A stretch of DNA of 64,000 nucleotides from positions 333,943,501 to 334,007,500 of the forward strand of contig NC_092333.1 of the NCBI RefSeq assembly GCF_046630445.1, in the 5' to 3' direction. The notes beneath the pieces are model-generated. The model saw only the letters and a program-made list of their open reading frames with translations, had not been told where the DNA came from and did no database searches. How positions within the stretch are numbered: the first letter of the stretch is position 1; each line of letters opens with the position of its first letter. This DNA is from Rutidosis leptorrhynchoides. Taxonomy: Eukaryota > Streptophyta > Magnoliopsida > Asterales > Asteraceae. The position numbers and the translations under genes are program-made. Shown piece by piece: positions 37,684-52,386 of this stretch.

Positions 37684-40384
37684 TTCGTCTACCTTGTATC
37701 TTTCTGATTTAACTCGTTCGATTAAATAAATTAACCTATAGTGAACTGTTTATTACCTATCTTTTCCATTTTCATTTACCCTTCTTACATATCCACCATC
37801 ATTATCAAACGTATTATCATCATTAATTCGAATCATAATCATCATTTTATGTTCATAACATCATCAATATCAATCTAATAACCATACCATCATCATCTCA
37901 CATATCAACTTGTCATCCCTTTCTTCATATTAATTTGGTTATATGATTCGGCCCAAAAAAGAAACCCAACCAAGCACATAGCTCTCGGCCCAACAGAACA
38001 ACAAGTGCTCAGCCCAATTGTGCAAAATAAATTTAAGATTCACGGCCCACAATTAGAAAGAAGGGATGATATGATCGAGCATAGGCCATCAGACTTTTTT
38101 TTAAACGCCAAATCAAGGTCCCCACCTAATACTATCATAGTCTTCCAATTTATGTAATACTTTTCAAGACAAAAGAATCACTTTATAATCCCACTAGCTA
38201 AAGTGTTGTCAAGTGGTATCCCTTTTTGTTTAATAAATATCGATAATAAGAACGCAAGCATTAGCAATTATATTTTTTCATGGTTCTTCTACTAGTGGCA
38301 TCATTATACCATCAATATTAACCTTAACCTTTCACAATCATCTTCATCGGCTATGAACCGAAACAAAAATGAAGCAGCAGGTGTACGGTGGTTGTAACAA
38401 AAAAAAAACGTTTTCATACCAGCAGATTCTTGTCGAATAATAGAAACAGAAATTGTAGAGATAGTGTTACGTGTGTTTCAGCCTTCAATATCATCACTTT
38501 ATAAATGAATTCATGTTGATGTTGGTTTCATCTGAAAACAGAAATAAGCATCGCAGTTGCAATTTTTATCCTGTTTTTGATGGTAAATATGTGTTGTGGT
38601 TGAGGTGATCGAGGGAAAAAAATTTGTAACAAGTTAGTGGTATAGTGTGGTAGATTAGGGTGGTTTATGAGTGGATGATGGTGGTTTATAACATTAAAGC
38701 TGCAGTTCGAGTGGAGCTAGAAACAGAAAGGTAATAGGAGCCATTAACAGCCAATCACCATGGTGGTTTCGTGCAAGAAAGAAAATAAACGCAAGGGTGG
38801 TAATGTTTGGTTGTTGATCGAGAAAAGGAGCTGTAAGTTAATAAATTTGGTTGGATGGGTTTCGAACAGTTTAAAGAGGTGGCTCAATGGTGATTAAATG
38901 GGTGGTGATATGGGTTTTCATCAACAGTTAGTCTCGTATAACATTGCAAGTTTTCGAGTGTTGTTTGAGCAAGAAGAAACAACAATAGTTATCGGTATAG
39001 CAACTGTGAAGGTTTTGAGTGATGGGTGGTTGTGGAAATTAGTGAAAGTGTCGGGTTTATCGTAGTAAACACCGATTCGTGAGTTAGGGTTAAGTGACAC
39101 AATAGTGACTTGTGAATTAGATGATAAGAGAATCGAGGTTGATACCTTGGAGGAGTTTGTGGCGTCTTGTAATGTGATTCGTGGTCTTTTGGGTTAAAGA
39201 TTTTGCCGATATGATGAGGAAAATTATGAGTACGATAAACGCGAGGATTAAGAAGCATGCGAATAGTTTTCGGAGTAACTTTATTTATTTATTTTTGTGG
39301 TGATAGATATTCTCTAACGGACATGGTTGATTATGTTGGTGATTGGTAAGAACATTATGTAATAATTGTTGTTATTGGGTTTGTGAAGAAGTGTGAACCA
39401 CAATTTGTTTTAGTAGGGAAAGTATTCAAATAGGAAAGAAAATGGAGAGATGATGGTGCTCTGTATAACTCGATATGCATATGTGTTTAAATAAATAAAA
39501 TTAGATAGATAGCCAAATAGAATAGATAGGATAGTTAGATTAGATAGCTAACAGAAAGTATAGGTAATAGTATGATTTGAAAACAGGAACAAAAGAAATA
39601 AATAAAAAAATAAAAGTTTGATACTGATCAATAACTGATTTTTTCTCTGTCTGTTTAACATAACTACATCAAATTTTAGAGGAATAGATATTGATAATGA
39701 AGTGTAACAAGATTAGAGACAACTTTAAAGTTAATGGTGGGGTGAATTAGATTCCCAATTATTTCCGTGATTTTGCGTAATTTGTCTTCCTCATTTTGTA
39801 TTTAATAATAAATATATTAATAATAATAATAAATAATAGTAATAATATAAATAACAATAATATTGTTTAATAATAATGTTTAATAATGATATTAATACAA
39901 TAATAATAATAATTTTAACAATCACAATAATGTTTAATATTTTTAGTAATAATAATATTAATATTAATAATAGTAATAATGATAATAATAACATAACAAC
40001 TATATTGTAACTTATATAAATATCACACATTTATATTTTTGTAATATTTAATACCTATATATTATATATAATAATATAGTGAACATTTAATATATATATA
40101 TATGGATAACAACATTATTATCTTATATATTATTTTACATTTGTAATTCAAATAATTAAATTGTATTTTATTATTTCAAATTATCATATATACTTACATG
40201 TATATATATACATTTGTATTTACAAACAATTACTCGTGAATCGTCGGGAACAGTCGAAGGTCAAATGATTTCATGAAAACAGTTCAAAATTTTTGAGACT
40301 CAACATTACAGACTTTGCTTATCGTGTCGAAATCATAATAAGATTAAGATTAAATTTGGTCGAAAATTTTCGGGTCGTCAAACA

Positions 40385-41664
40385 AACTATGAAGGAGGCT
40401 GTGGACAAATCACAAGGACAAAATCTACCTTCAAAGAATCCAAATGATTCAGTGTCTGCTGAAGTCGTTAACGAATACCTTGCTCCTAACTCTAAAATCC
40501 TTGAGGACAATATTCTTCATCACCCTCTGATATTAGAAATTCTAAGATATCATCGTATCTTTCATTATAAATATCCTCCATATTTCTGAAGATATTCCCA
40601 TAATTATTCTTATCTGAAATCATTTACCTCTTCGCGCTATCTGTGTTACATCATAAAAGAAACTATTTTAGTTCCTAAATTCTAAAACTTTCGAGTTTAA
40701 AATAAGAATGTTTTTGAAGTAGTGTTGGAAACTGAAGCATGAGTTAGTATAATATAATGACACTTGATCAACGTGATTATATTACAGTAATTCATGCTGA
40801 GTTTCTAAAATAGAACGTGATGATTCATAGATCATAACGTCATCATGTGCTATGTTACACGTCTCATGTATTCTATTTAACCTCTAAAATATCCAGAAAA
40901 TATTTCTTGATGATTCGGTCTTTTCCGAGGCATTCTAGTAATTTGATAAATCAAAATCGTGTCATTACAATCTCCTTCCTAGAACATTAACTATGTTCAT
41001 TCCGAAATTCAGATCTGCGAATTCTGAACTATTACATGCGGTACTTAATGGATAGAAGAGAAAACAGAGCATGAAGGTCCGATATAGAAATGGGGGTATA
41101 AATCACAGAAAATAGAATGGAGCATTAACTGTGAATGACAATGATTATAGAAGACCGAAACAGGGACTTTGAAATATAAGGGAAGATATAAAGCCCAACA
41201 ACAAACTGGAAATTAAAAACCATATATATCGATGCATATAGCAATATAAAGACACGAGAGAACTAAAAACACTATGAAACCAAGAGTATAGTAGAAGTAA
41301 ATAGATTCTTCCGGCGGTAGATGAAAAAGAAGAATGACAGATATGAAAGTGAGGAATATATCAAGAAGCAGAACTGGATGAAGCATATTGATTAATGCTT
41401 TAAAGTATGAATTAAGGAGAAAGAATAGAAGGTGTGAGTTGTAGGGAAACGAATGGGGTGGATTTATAGTAAAATATCCGACAGAGCAATCAAAATGGAT
41501 GATCGTATTAAAAGTGGATCCTAACTTCCTTAATTATCGAAGAACCAAATCTTATTATGAAGATTTCCTCTAAAATCCTTAAACTCCGGAAATCAATCCT
41601 ATCTACGTCAAAAGATATGACGAATCACTATTTTCTTATTTCATTCAATTACGATAACTTCACT
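40385..41664 (+). other. Element B internal region, 3' part
   Basis: A frame to 40587 (KEAVDKSQGQNLPSKNPNDS) is hydrophilic and could be the tail of the B internal coding region. The rest has no credible gene. The A2 insertion begins at 41665, and the remaining internal bases of B are at 58025-58166. Confidence 0.5.
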
Positions 41665-45052
<3,388 letters not shown>

Positions 45053-45054
45053 GT

Positions 45055-45066
45055 TGGTATCAGAGC
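45055..45066 (+). other. A2 primer-binding site (tRNA-iMet)
   Basis: TGGTATCAGAGC starts two bases after the LTR end and is the exact plant initiator-Met primer motif. Confidence 0.92.
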
Positions 45067-45261
45067 GTTGGTCTTAGAGAACTAGAATTTTGCATTAGTG
45101 TGTCTTATCGAGTTTGTTAGGATGCATTAGTGAGTCTGGACTTCGACCGTGTTTACTTGAAAAATGATTGCTGAACAAATTTTGTTGGAAACTATATATT
45201 TTTAACATGTGAATATTATGTGATATATTAATCTCTTAACGTGTTTGATATTATGTGATAG

Positions 45262-45876
45262 ATGTCTACCTCTAGAACAAGTCCCATTGACTCACCTAAT
45301 AATAATGAAGAGTCAAATGTAAATTGGAATGATTCATGGACTGATTCACAAGTTCCCGAAGAGAAACCGGAAGAAGAGTCGGAACCGGAAGAAGAATCGG
45401 AACCGGAAGAAGAATCGGAACCGGAAGAAGAAATAGAACCAGTGGGGGAAATAATAAAACGGTTAAGTAGAAGAAAACCCTCAACCAACCGACCAAAGTT
45501 AATTATGGTCAATGGTGTTTCCGCCAAGGAAGCAAAGTATTGGGAGGATTACCAATTCTCCGATGAATCGGATCCCGACAAGGATTTCGATGATGTTATA
45601 GAAATTACCCCAACACAATTTAATAAGGCAAAAGAGAACAATAAAGGAAAGGACATAAAAATAGAGAAATTGGATTCCAAACCCGATGAACTTTATATGT
45701 ATCGTCAACACCCGTATTTCTTAAGTTGTGACAATAACCCAGGAACCTCTAAACCACCAGGTTTTTCTAAACTATTGTGGAAAACGACGGCTCGTATTAG
45801 GGGAACATCATATATCCCTAGAAACTTGGCAAAACGAACCAAAACCGAAGAAGAAGAAACGAGCGAGTCGGAATAA
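45262..45876 (+). CDS. Extra ORF 1 of A2: acidic repeat protein
   Basis: An open frame of 204 codons with no break, beginning MSTSRTSPIDSPNNNEESNV about 195 bp after the primer site. Residues 32-60 are a tandem repeat of the unit EEESEP (about four copies; 18-bp DNA unit GGAAGAAGAATCGGAACC), preceded by EEKPEEE. After residue 60 comes IIKRLSRRKPSTNRPKLIMV, then an acidic region (SDESDPDKDFDDVIEI) and a basic, Ser-rich C terminus ending TKTEEEETSESE. There is no signal peptide or membrane segment. I recognise no domain. It lies in the place where gag is expected but lacks gag motifs. It may be a captured or element-specific accessory protein. Confidence 0.6.
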   Translation: MSTSRTSPIDSPNNNEESNVNWNDSWTDSQVPEEKPEEESEPEEESEPEEESEPEEEIEPVGEIIKRLSRRKPSTNRPKLIMVNGVSAKEAKYWEDYQFSDESDPDKDFDDVIEITPTQFNKAKENNKGKDIKIEKLDSKPDELYMYRQHPYFLSCDNNPGTSKPPGFSKLLWKTTARIRGTSYIPRNLAKRTKTEEEETSESE

Positions 45877-46012
45877 GATAGTTGTATTCGTGTGGTGTAA
45901 TATATGTAATATAGTGTGCTTATGCTTTATGATATATGTAAAAATTGCTTGTATTAATAAGTATTTTTTTATGAATCTAACTCTTGTCTATTTTACAGTA
46001 TAAAAACACAAA

Positions 46013-46597
46013 ATGGATAGACAACCCAATATTTTAAGAGACCTACCCAGAGACTTGATTGATGAAATCTTGTCTAGAGTCGGTCAAAATTCCTCGGCAC
46101 AAATATTTAAGGCGAGATCAGTTTGTAAGACATTCGAAGAACGTTCCAAGAATGCCTTGGTTTATAAAAGGCTTTCGTTCGAAAGATGGGGGATATCACA
46201 TTGGGAAATCCATAAGTTACGATGTGTTTACTTTGACGCATATATTGCGGGGAACCCAAATGCTATTTTACGCAACGGGTTAAGAAATTATTTTGACTCA
46301 ATATATCCGAATATAGGACTTCGTGATTTAGAAAAAGCGGCTAACATGCAACATAAAGAAGCATGTTATGCTTACGGATTAGTAATGTTCGCTTCTCACC
46401 AAAGTGAGAATAAGAACATCGGGCTACAACTATTAAACAAAACGTTCCTACAAGTGACGGAGTCGGTAATTGGGGTAAGAAATCAGGTTTTTAGGTTATT
46501 ACGAGACTGTTGGTCATTACGTAACCTTCATCCTTTTGATGACGTTACAACACATTGTCTTATTATCGGTCACAACGGTTATGTTCCACAAAACTAA
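46013..46597 (+). CDS. Extra ORF 2 of A2: F-box protein
   Basis: An open frame of 194 codons, whole from ATG to TAA. Residues 6-50 form an F-box (ILRDLPRDLIDEILSRVG, then FKARSVCKTFEERSKNALVY with the usual Leu-Pro, Leu and Trp/Phe spacing), the motif that binds SKP1 in SCF ubiquitin ligases. Residues 95-140 resemble a Sel1-like helical repeat (GLRDLEKAANMQHKEACYAY, GLVMFASHQSENKNIGLQLL). That pairing resembles plant F-box proteins of the At2g35280/At1g67340 kind (family knowledge, not searched). It lies 136 bp after the acidic frame and 440 bp before gag, inside the A2 internal region. It is most likely a host gene captured by the element. Role in ubiquitination of host silencing factors is only a hypothesis. 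Confidence 0.75.
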   Translation: MDRQPNILRDLPRDLIDEILSRVGQNSSAQIFKARSVCKTFEERSKNALVYKRLSFERWGISHWEIHKLRCVYFDAYIAGNPNAILRNGLRNYFDSIYPNIGLRDLEKAANMQHKEACYAYGLVMFASHQSENKNIGLQLLNKTFLQVTESVIGVRNQVFRLLRDCWSLRNLHPFDDVTTHCLIIGHNGYVPQN

Positions 46598-47032
46598 GGA
46601 TGGAAAGTGGTATTAGTAAAACCAGAATTCATGACTTGTTTCTGGACGTATGAATTACGTGTCTTTATTGCCTTTGCTGAACGCCTTATTTATTAACTAG
46701 AATTATCTTCGCAACTACTTTGTATCAAAGTTTTATGTGCTATATTTCATGCTATATGTAAAATAGCGGTATTGTAAGTTTGCAAGTTATTGTATAAAGG
46801 TTTGAATATGATATTTTTTTTTTTGTGATTAGTTTTTCATATAGAATTGTAGTAGTTGAAATGGTATGTTAGCTACTAAGTATGAACTTAACGGGTAGGT
46901 ACTACCCGAATTAAAGAGTATAAAATGCTAATATGAAGAAAGAGCTTTTATAAATAAGTTCATATTACACTACAAAATACTATTGACTACTCTTGATATT
47001 CTATATGATTAACTCGTTTCTTTTCGCTATTT
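46598..47032 (+). other. Spacer between F-box frame and gag of A2
   Basis: AT-rich, without a gene. It contains TTAACGGGTAGGTA at 46888-46901, identical to the motif before the 3' LTR, within a small inverted context (GGTAGGTACTACCC). Confidence 0.6.
46888..46901 (+). other. Internal copy of pre-LTR motif, element A2
   Basis: TTAACGGGTAGGTA is identical to 54901-54914 and 58152-58165. It marks the boundary between the extra-frame region and gag. Confidence 0.75.
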
Positions 47033-47960
47033 TTGAAGGAAATGGCACCAACTACTCGACATACCGTGAGTATGAACGAAGAGGAGTTTCGTACCTTTCT
47101 TGCTGCAAACATAGCCGCAGTACAGGCTGCGCTACATACGAACAATAACGCTGAATCTAGCAATGCAGCTAACGGCGCAAGAAATCGTATAGGATGCACC
47201 TACAAAGAATTCACTGCCTACAAACCTTTGGAATTTGATGGAACCGAAGAACCAATTGGATTGAAACGGCGGACCGAGAAAGTCGAATCAGTGTTTGCCA
47301 TAAGTAAGTGTACTGAAGAGGACAAAGTTAAGTACGCTACGCATACCTTCACAGGTACTGCGTTAACTTAGTGGAACACCTATCTTGAACAGGTAGGACA
47401 AAATGCTGCTTACGCACTACCGTGGTCGGCATTCAAGCAATTGATGAACGAGCAGTACCATCCTAGAAACGAAGTCAATAAACTCAAGGCAGAACTTAGA
47501 GAGTAACGAACACAAGGGTTCGACGTTACCACATATGAACGATGATTCACATAGTTTTGCCTATTGTGCCCGGGAGCATTCGAAGATGAAGAAGAGAAGA
47601 TCGACGCATTTGTAAAATGGTTACCAGTAAGGATTCAAGAAGATGTAATTTCACACGAGCCCGCTTCTATACATAAGGCAAGTCAAATGGCTCATAAACT
47701 AATAAATCAGATTGAGGGAAGAATTAAAGAGCAGGCGGCCGAAGAAACCAACACGAAACAACTCAAGAGGAAGTAGGAGGAAAACGGTGACAAGAGTCAC
47801 CAGTACAACAACAATAACAATTACAACCACAATCGCAACAACAATCGCAATCCTAACAATAACTACAACAAACATCCCAACAACAACAACTACTACAACA
47901 ACCGTTTCAACAACAATAACAATCCCAACAACAACCTCAATAACAACAACGGTAACAAAA
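47033..47960 (+). pseudogene. A2 gag
   Basis: Begins MAPTTRHTVSMNEEEFRTFL (ATG at 47042, with an upstream in-frame ATG at 47033). The block YKEFTAYKPLEFDGTEEPIG followed by a VESVFAISKCTEEDKVKYAT region is the retrotransposon gag fold of plant gypsy elements. A later piece (CPGAFEDEEEKIDAFVKWLP) continues the domain. From about 47790 to 47960 the DNA is a run of AAC/CAA-rich codons giving an Asn-rich linker before the zinc knuckles. It is broken more than once and is a fossil. Confidence 0.85.
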
Positions 47961-47964
47961 ACCA

Positions 47965-48712
47965 AAAACAGCCATGTCATAAGTGTGAAGAAAATCACCA
48001 GGGGTTTTGCACGACATTTTGCAATAGGTGTAAAAGAAATGGTCATAGCGCGACAAAGTGTGAGGTCTACGGACCAAAGTTTAACAGAACTAAGGGAACA
48101 AATAATGCCAGAACAAGTAATGCCGAAACGAATAGTATCGGAGCAAGTAATACCAACACTGTTTGTTATAAATGTGGAAAACCGGGCCACATTATTAGAA
48201 ATTGCCCGAATCAGGGGAATACTAATGGACAGGGCCGTGGAAGAGTTTTCAATATTAATGCGGTAGAAGCACAGGAAGACCCAGAGCTTGTTACGGGTAC
48301 GTTTCTTATTGACGATAAATCTGCTTATGTTTTATTTGATTCGGGTGCGGATAGAAGCTATATGAGTAGAGAATTTTGTGCTAAATTAAGTTGCCCATTG
48401 ACGCCTTTGGATAGTAAATTTTTACTCGAATTAGCAAATGGTAAATTAATTTCAGCAGATAATATATGTCGGAATCGAGAAATTAAACTGGTTAGCGAAA
48501 CATTTAAGATTGACTTGATACCAGTAGAGTTAGGGAGTTTTGATGTGATAATCGGTATGGACTGGTTGAAAGAAGTGAAAGCAGAGATCGTTTGTTACAA
48601 AAATGTAATTCGCATTATACGAGAAAAAGGAAAACCCTTAATGGTGTACGGAGAAAAGAGCAACGCAAAGTTAAATCTTATTAGTAACCTGAAGGAACAA
48701 AAACTAATATGA
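47965..48712 (+). pseudogene. A2 zinc knuckles and aspartic protease
   Basis: Two CCHC knuckles (CNRCKRNGHSATKC near 48020-48061 and CYKCGKPGHIIRNC near 48166-48206) are followed by the protease block VLFDSGADRSYMSREF near 48330-48380. A C-terminal FDVIIGMDWLKEVKAE block is typical of plant gypsy proteases. The last 116 codons (48362-48712) are open. It lies between gag and RT as expected, in a fossil element. Confidence 0.87.
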
Positions 48713-49128
48713 AAAGGTTGCTATGTTGTTCTAGCACACATCGAGAAAGTAATTCCGAAGAAAAGAACATCAATGATATTCCCATCGCAAAAGAATTTCC
48801 CGATGTATTTCCGAAAGAATTACCGGGACAACCTCCGCACCGATCCGTTGAATTTCAAATAGATCTTGTACCGGGAGTTGCACTAATAGCTCGTGCTCCA
48901 CACAGACTCGCACCTAGCGAAATGAAGGAACTTCAGAGCCAATTACAAGAACTTTTAGAGCGTGGTTTCATTCGACCAAGCACATCACCGTGGGGAGCTC
49001 CTGTATTGTTTGTCAAGAAGAAAGATGGTACATTCAGGTTGTGTATCGACTACCGAGAGTTGAACAAACTTACCATCAAAAACCGCTACCCACTACCGAG
49101 AATCGACGACTTATTTGATCAACTACAA
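48713..49128 (+). CDS. A2 reverse transcriptase, N-terminal part
   Basis: An open frame with the RT entry blocks [40 protein letters not shown] and [20 protein letters not shown], ending at DLFDQLQ, where solo LTR A1 begins. The remaining RT blocks are on the other side of A1. Confidence 0.88.
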
Positions 49129-52100
49129 TGAAATGTCCCGTTCTTATTGATTAAAAACGTTCCATATTAATTGATTTCGTTGCGAGGTTTTGACCTCTAT
49201 ATGAGACGTTTTTCAAAGACTGCATTCATTTTAAAATAAACCATAACCTTTATTTCATCAATAAAGGTTTAAAAAGCTTTACGTAGATTATCAAATAATG
49301 ATAATCTAAAATATCCTGTTTACACACGACCATTACATAATGGTTTACAATACAAATATGTTACAACAAAATAAGTTTCTTGAATGCAGTTTTTACACAA
49401 TATCATACAAGCATGGACTCCAAATCTCGTCCTTATTTAAGTATGCGACAGCGGAAGCTCTTAATAATCACCTGAGAATAAACATGCTTAAAACATCAAC
49501 AAAAATGTTGGTGAGTTATAGGTTTAACCTATATATATATCAAATCATAATAATAGACCACAAGATTTCATATTTCAATACACATCCCATACATAGAGAT
49601 AAAAATCATTCATATGGTGAACACCTGGTAACCGACATTAACAAGATGCATATATAAGAATATCCCCATCATTCCGGGACACCCTTCGGATATGATATAA
49701 ATTTCGAAGTACTAAAGCATCCGGTACTTTGGATGGGGTTTGTTAGGCCCAATAGATCTATCTTTAGGATTCGCGTCAATTAGGGTGTCTGTTCCCTAAT
49801 TCTTAGATTACCAGACTTAATAAAAAGGGGCATATTCGATTTCGATAATTCAACCATAGAATGTAGTTTCACGTACTTGTGTCTATTTTATAAATCATTT
49901 ATAAAACCTGCATGTATTCTCATCCCAAAAATATTAGATTTTAAAAGTGGGACTATAACTCACTTTCACAGATTTTTTCTTCGTCGGGAAGTAAGACTTG
50001 GCCACTGGTTGATTCACGAACCTATAACAATATATACATATATATCAAAGTATGTTCAAAATATATTTACAACACTTTTAATATATTTTGATGTTTTAAG
50101 TTTATTAAGTCAGCTGTCCTCGTTAGTAACCTGCAACTAGTTGTCCACAGTTAGATGTACAGAAATAAATCGATAAATATTATCTTGAATCAATCCACGA
50201 CCCAGTGTATACGTATCTCAGTATTGATCACAACTTAAACTATATATATTTTGGAATCAACCTCAACCCTGTATAGCTAACTCCAACATTCACATATAGA
50301 GTGTCTATGGTTGTTCCGAAATATATATAGATGTGTCGACATGATAGGTCGAAATATTGTATACGTGTCTATGGTATCTCAAGATTATATACTATAAAAT
50401 ACAAGTTGATTAAGTTATGGTTGGAATAGATTTGTTACCAATTTTCACGTAGCTAAAATGAGAAAAATTATCCAATCTTGTTTTACCCATAACTTCTTCA
50501 TTTTAAATCCGTTTTGAGTGAATCAAATTGCTATGGTTTCATATTAAACTATATTTTATGAATCTAAACAGAAAAAGTATAGGTTTATAGTCGGAAAAAT
50601 AAGTTACAAGTTATTTTTGTAAAGGTAGTCATTTCAGTCGAAAGAACGACGTCTAGATGACCATTTTAGAAAACATACTTCCACTTTGAGTTTAACCATA
50701 ATTTTTGGATATAGTTTCATGTTCATAATAAAAATCATTTTCTCAGAATAACAACTTTTAAATCAAAGTTTATCATAGTTTTTAATTAACTAACCCAAAA
50801 CAACCCGCGGTGTTACTACGACGGCGTAAATCCGGTTTTACGGTGTTTTTCGTGTTTCCAGGTTTTAAATCATTAAGTTAGCATACCATATAGATATAGA
50901 ACATGTGTTTAGTTGATTTTTAAAAGTCAAGTTAGAAGGATTAACTTTTATTTGCGAACAAGTTTAGAATTAACTAAACTATGTTCTAGTGATTACAAGT
51001 TTAAACCTTCGAATAAGATAGCTTTATATGTATGAATCGAATGATGTTATGAACATCATTACTACCTCAAGTTTAGTAGGTAAACCTACTGGAAGTGACA
51101 AGAAATGATCTAGCTTCAAAGGATCTTGGATGGCTTGAAAGTTCTTGAAGTAGGATCATGACACAAAAACAAGTTCAAGTAAGATTTTTACTCGAATTAA
51201 AATAGTTTATAGTTATAGAAATTGAATTAAAGTTTGAATATGAATATTACCTTGAATAAGAAAGATAACCTACTATATATAACAAAGGTTTCTTGATCTT
51301 AGATGATTACTTGGAATGGATTAGAAAGCTTGGAAGTAAATTAGTAAACTTGAAGGGATTTTTAAAGTGTTCTTGAAGTGTTCTTCCTATGATGATTATA
51401 GCTTTATTCTTGAAGTGATTTTAGATGAAGATGATGATTAACTACTGGAAAAATACGTTCATAATAGTGTGTGTGTGTTGAGAGAGAATTAGAGAGAGAA
51501 TTGGAAATGAAATGGAGTGAATGATGAGTGGTAATTGGTGAGTGGTGAGTGGGGTTAAAAGGAGTTCTAGTTAGTTGACTAGCTCATGGTAGAATTTAAA
51601 ATTGATTAGTCATACATGATATAATCAAGAGTGGAATCCCATGCTAGTTCCTATTGGTATATACCCATAGTAAGTACGTTTTGAAGCTGTGTATAATACG
51701 GGTAAGAATACGACTAGAATTCTTGATGAAAGAAAAGAATGGGAAAGTAACTGTAACCATTTTCGTTAAGTATGAGTGTTTTGATATATGTCTGGAAGTC
51801 TTCCAAAAGTATTTTAATACATCTAAATACACTACATGTATATACATTTTAACTGAGTCGTTAAGTCATCGTTAGTCGTTACATGTAAGTGTTGTTTTGA
51901 AACCTTTAAGTTAACGATCTCAATTAATGTTGTTAACCCATTATTTATTATATCTAATGAGATGTTAAATTATTATATTATCATGATATTATGATATATT
52001 AATATATCTTAATATGATATATATACATTTAAATGTCGTTACAACGATAATCATTACATATATGTCTCGTTTCAAAATCCTTAAGTTAGTAGTCTTGTTT

Positions 52101-52381
52101 ATATGTATATAACTCATTGTTAATATACTTATGGAGATACTTACTTATCATAATCTCATGTTAACCATATGTATATCCATATATATATCGTCATGTCGTT
52201 TTTACAAGTTTTAACGTTCGTGAATCGCCGGTCAACTTGGGTGGTCAATTGTCTATATGAAACATATTTCAATTAATCAAGTCTTAACAAGTTTGATTGC
52301 TTAACATGTTGGAAACATTTAATCATGTAAATATCAATCTCAATTAATATATATAAACATGGAAAAGTTCGGGTCACTACA
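49129..52381 (-). mobile_element. Element A1: reversed family A solo LTR in the RT of A2
   Basis: On the plus strand it starts TGAAATGTCCCGTTC and ends GGGTCACTACA, the exact reverse of family A LTR ends. It is flanked by the perfect 5-bp duplication TACAA (49124-49128 and 52382-52386). It is 3,253 bp long with no internal region. It matches the A2 LTRs closely in reverse. The frames at 49340-49657 and 49877-50140 are LTR sequence and not genes. It is the innermost and youngest insertion of the stack by nesting order. Confidence 0.93.
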
Positions 52382-52386
52382 TACAA

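Noticed and set aside
38989-39258. 89-codon minus-strand frame in the reversed B-type LTR
   Set aside because: No recognisable domain, and it lies in an LTR region without coding context.
47699-48190. 163-codon Val/Ile-rich minus-strand frame
   Set aside because: Complement of the Asn-rich gag linker of A2, which runs on the plus strand.
49340-49657. 105-codon frame, repeated in part at 57600-57809
   Set aside because: Family A LTR sequence in A1 and the A2 3' LTR; no domain and no coding context.
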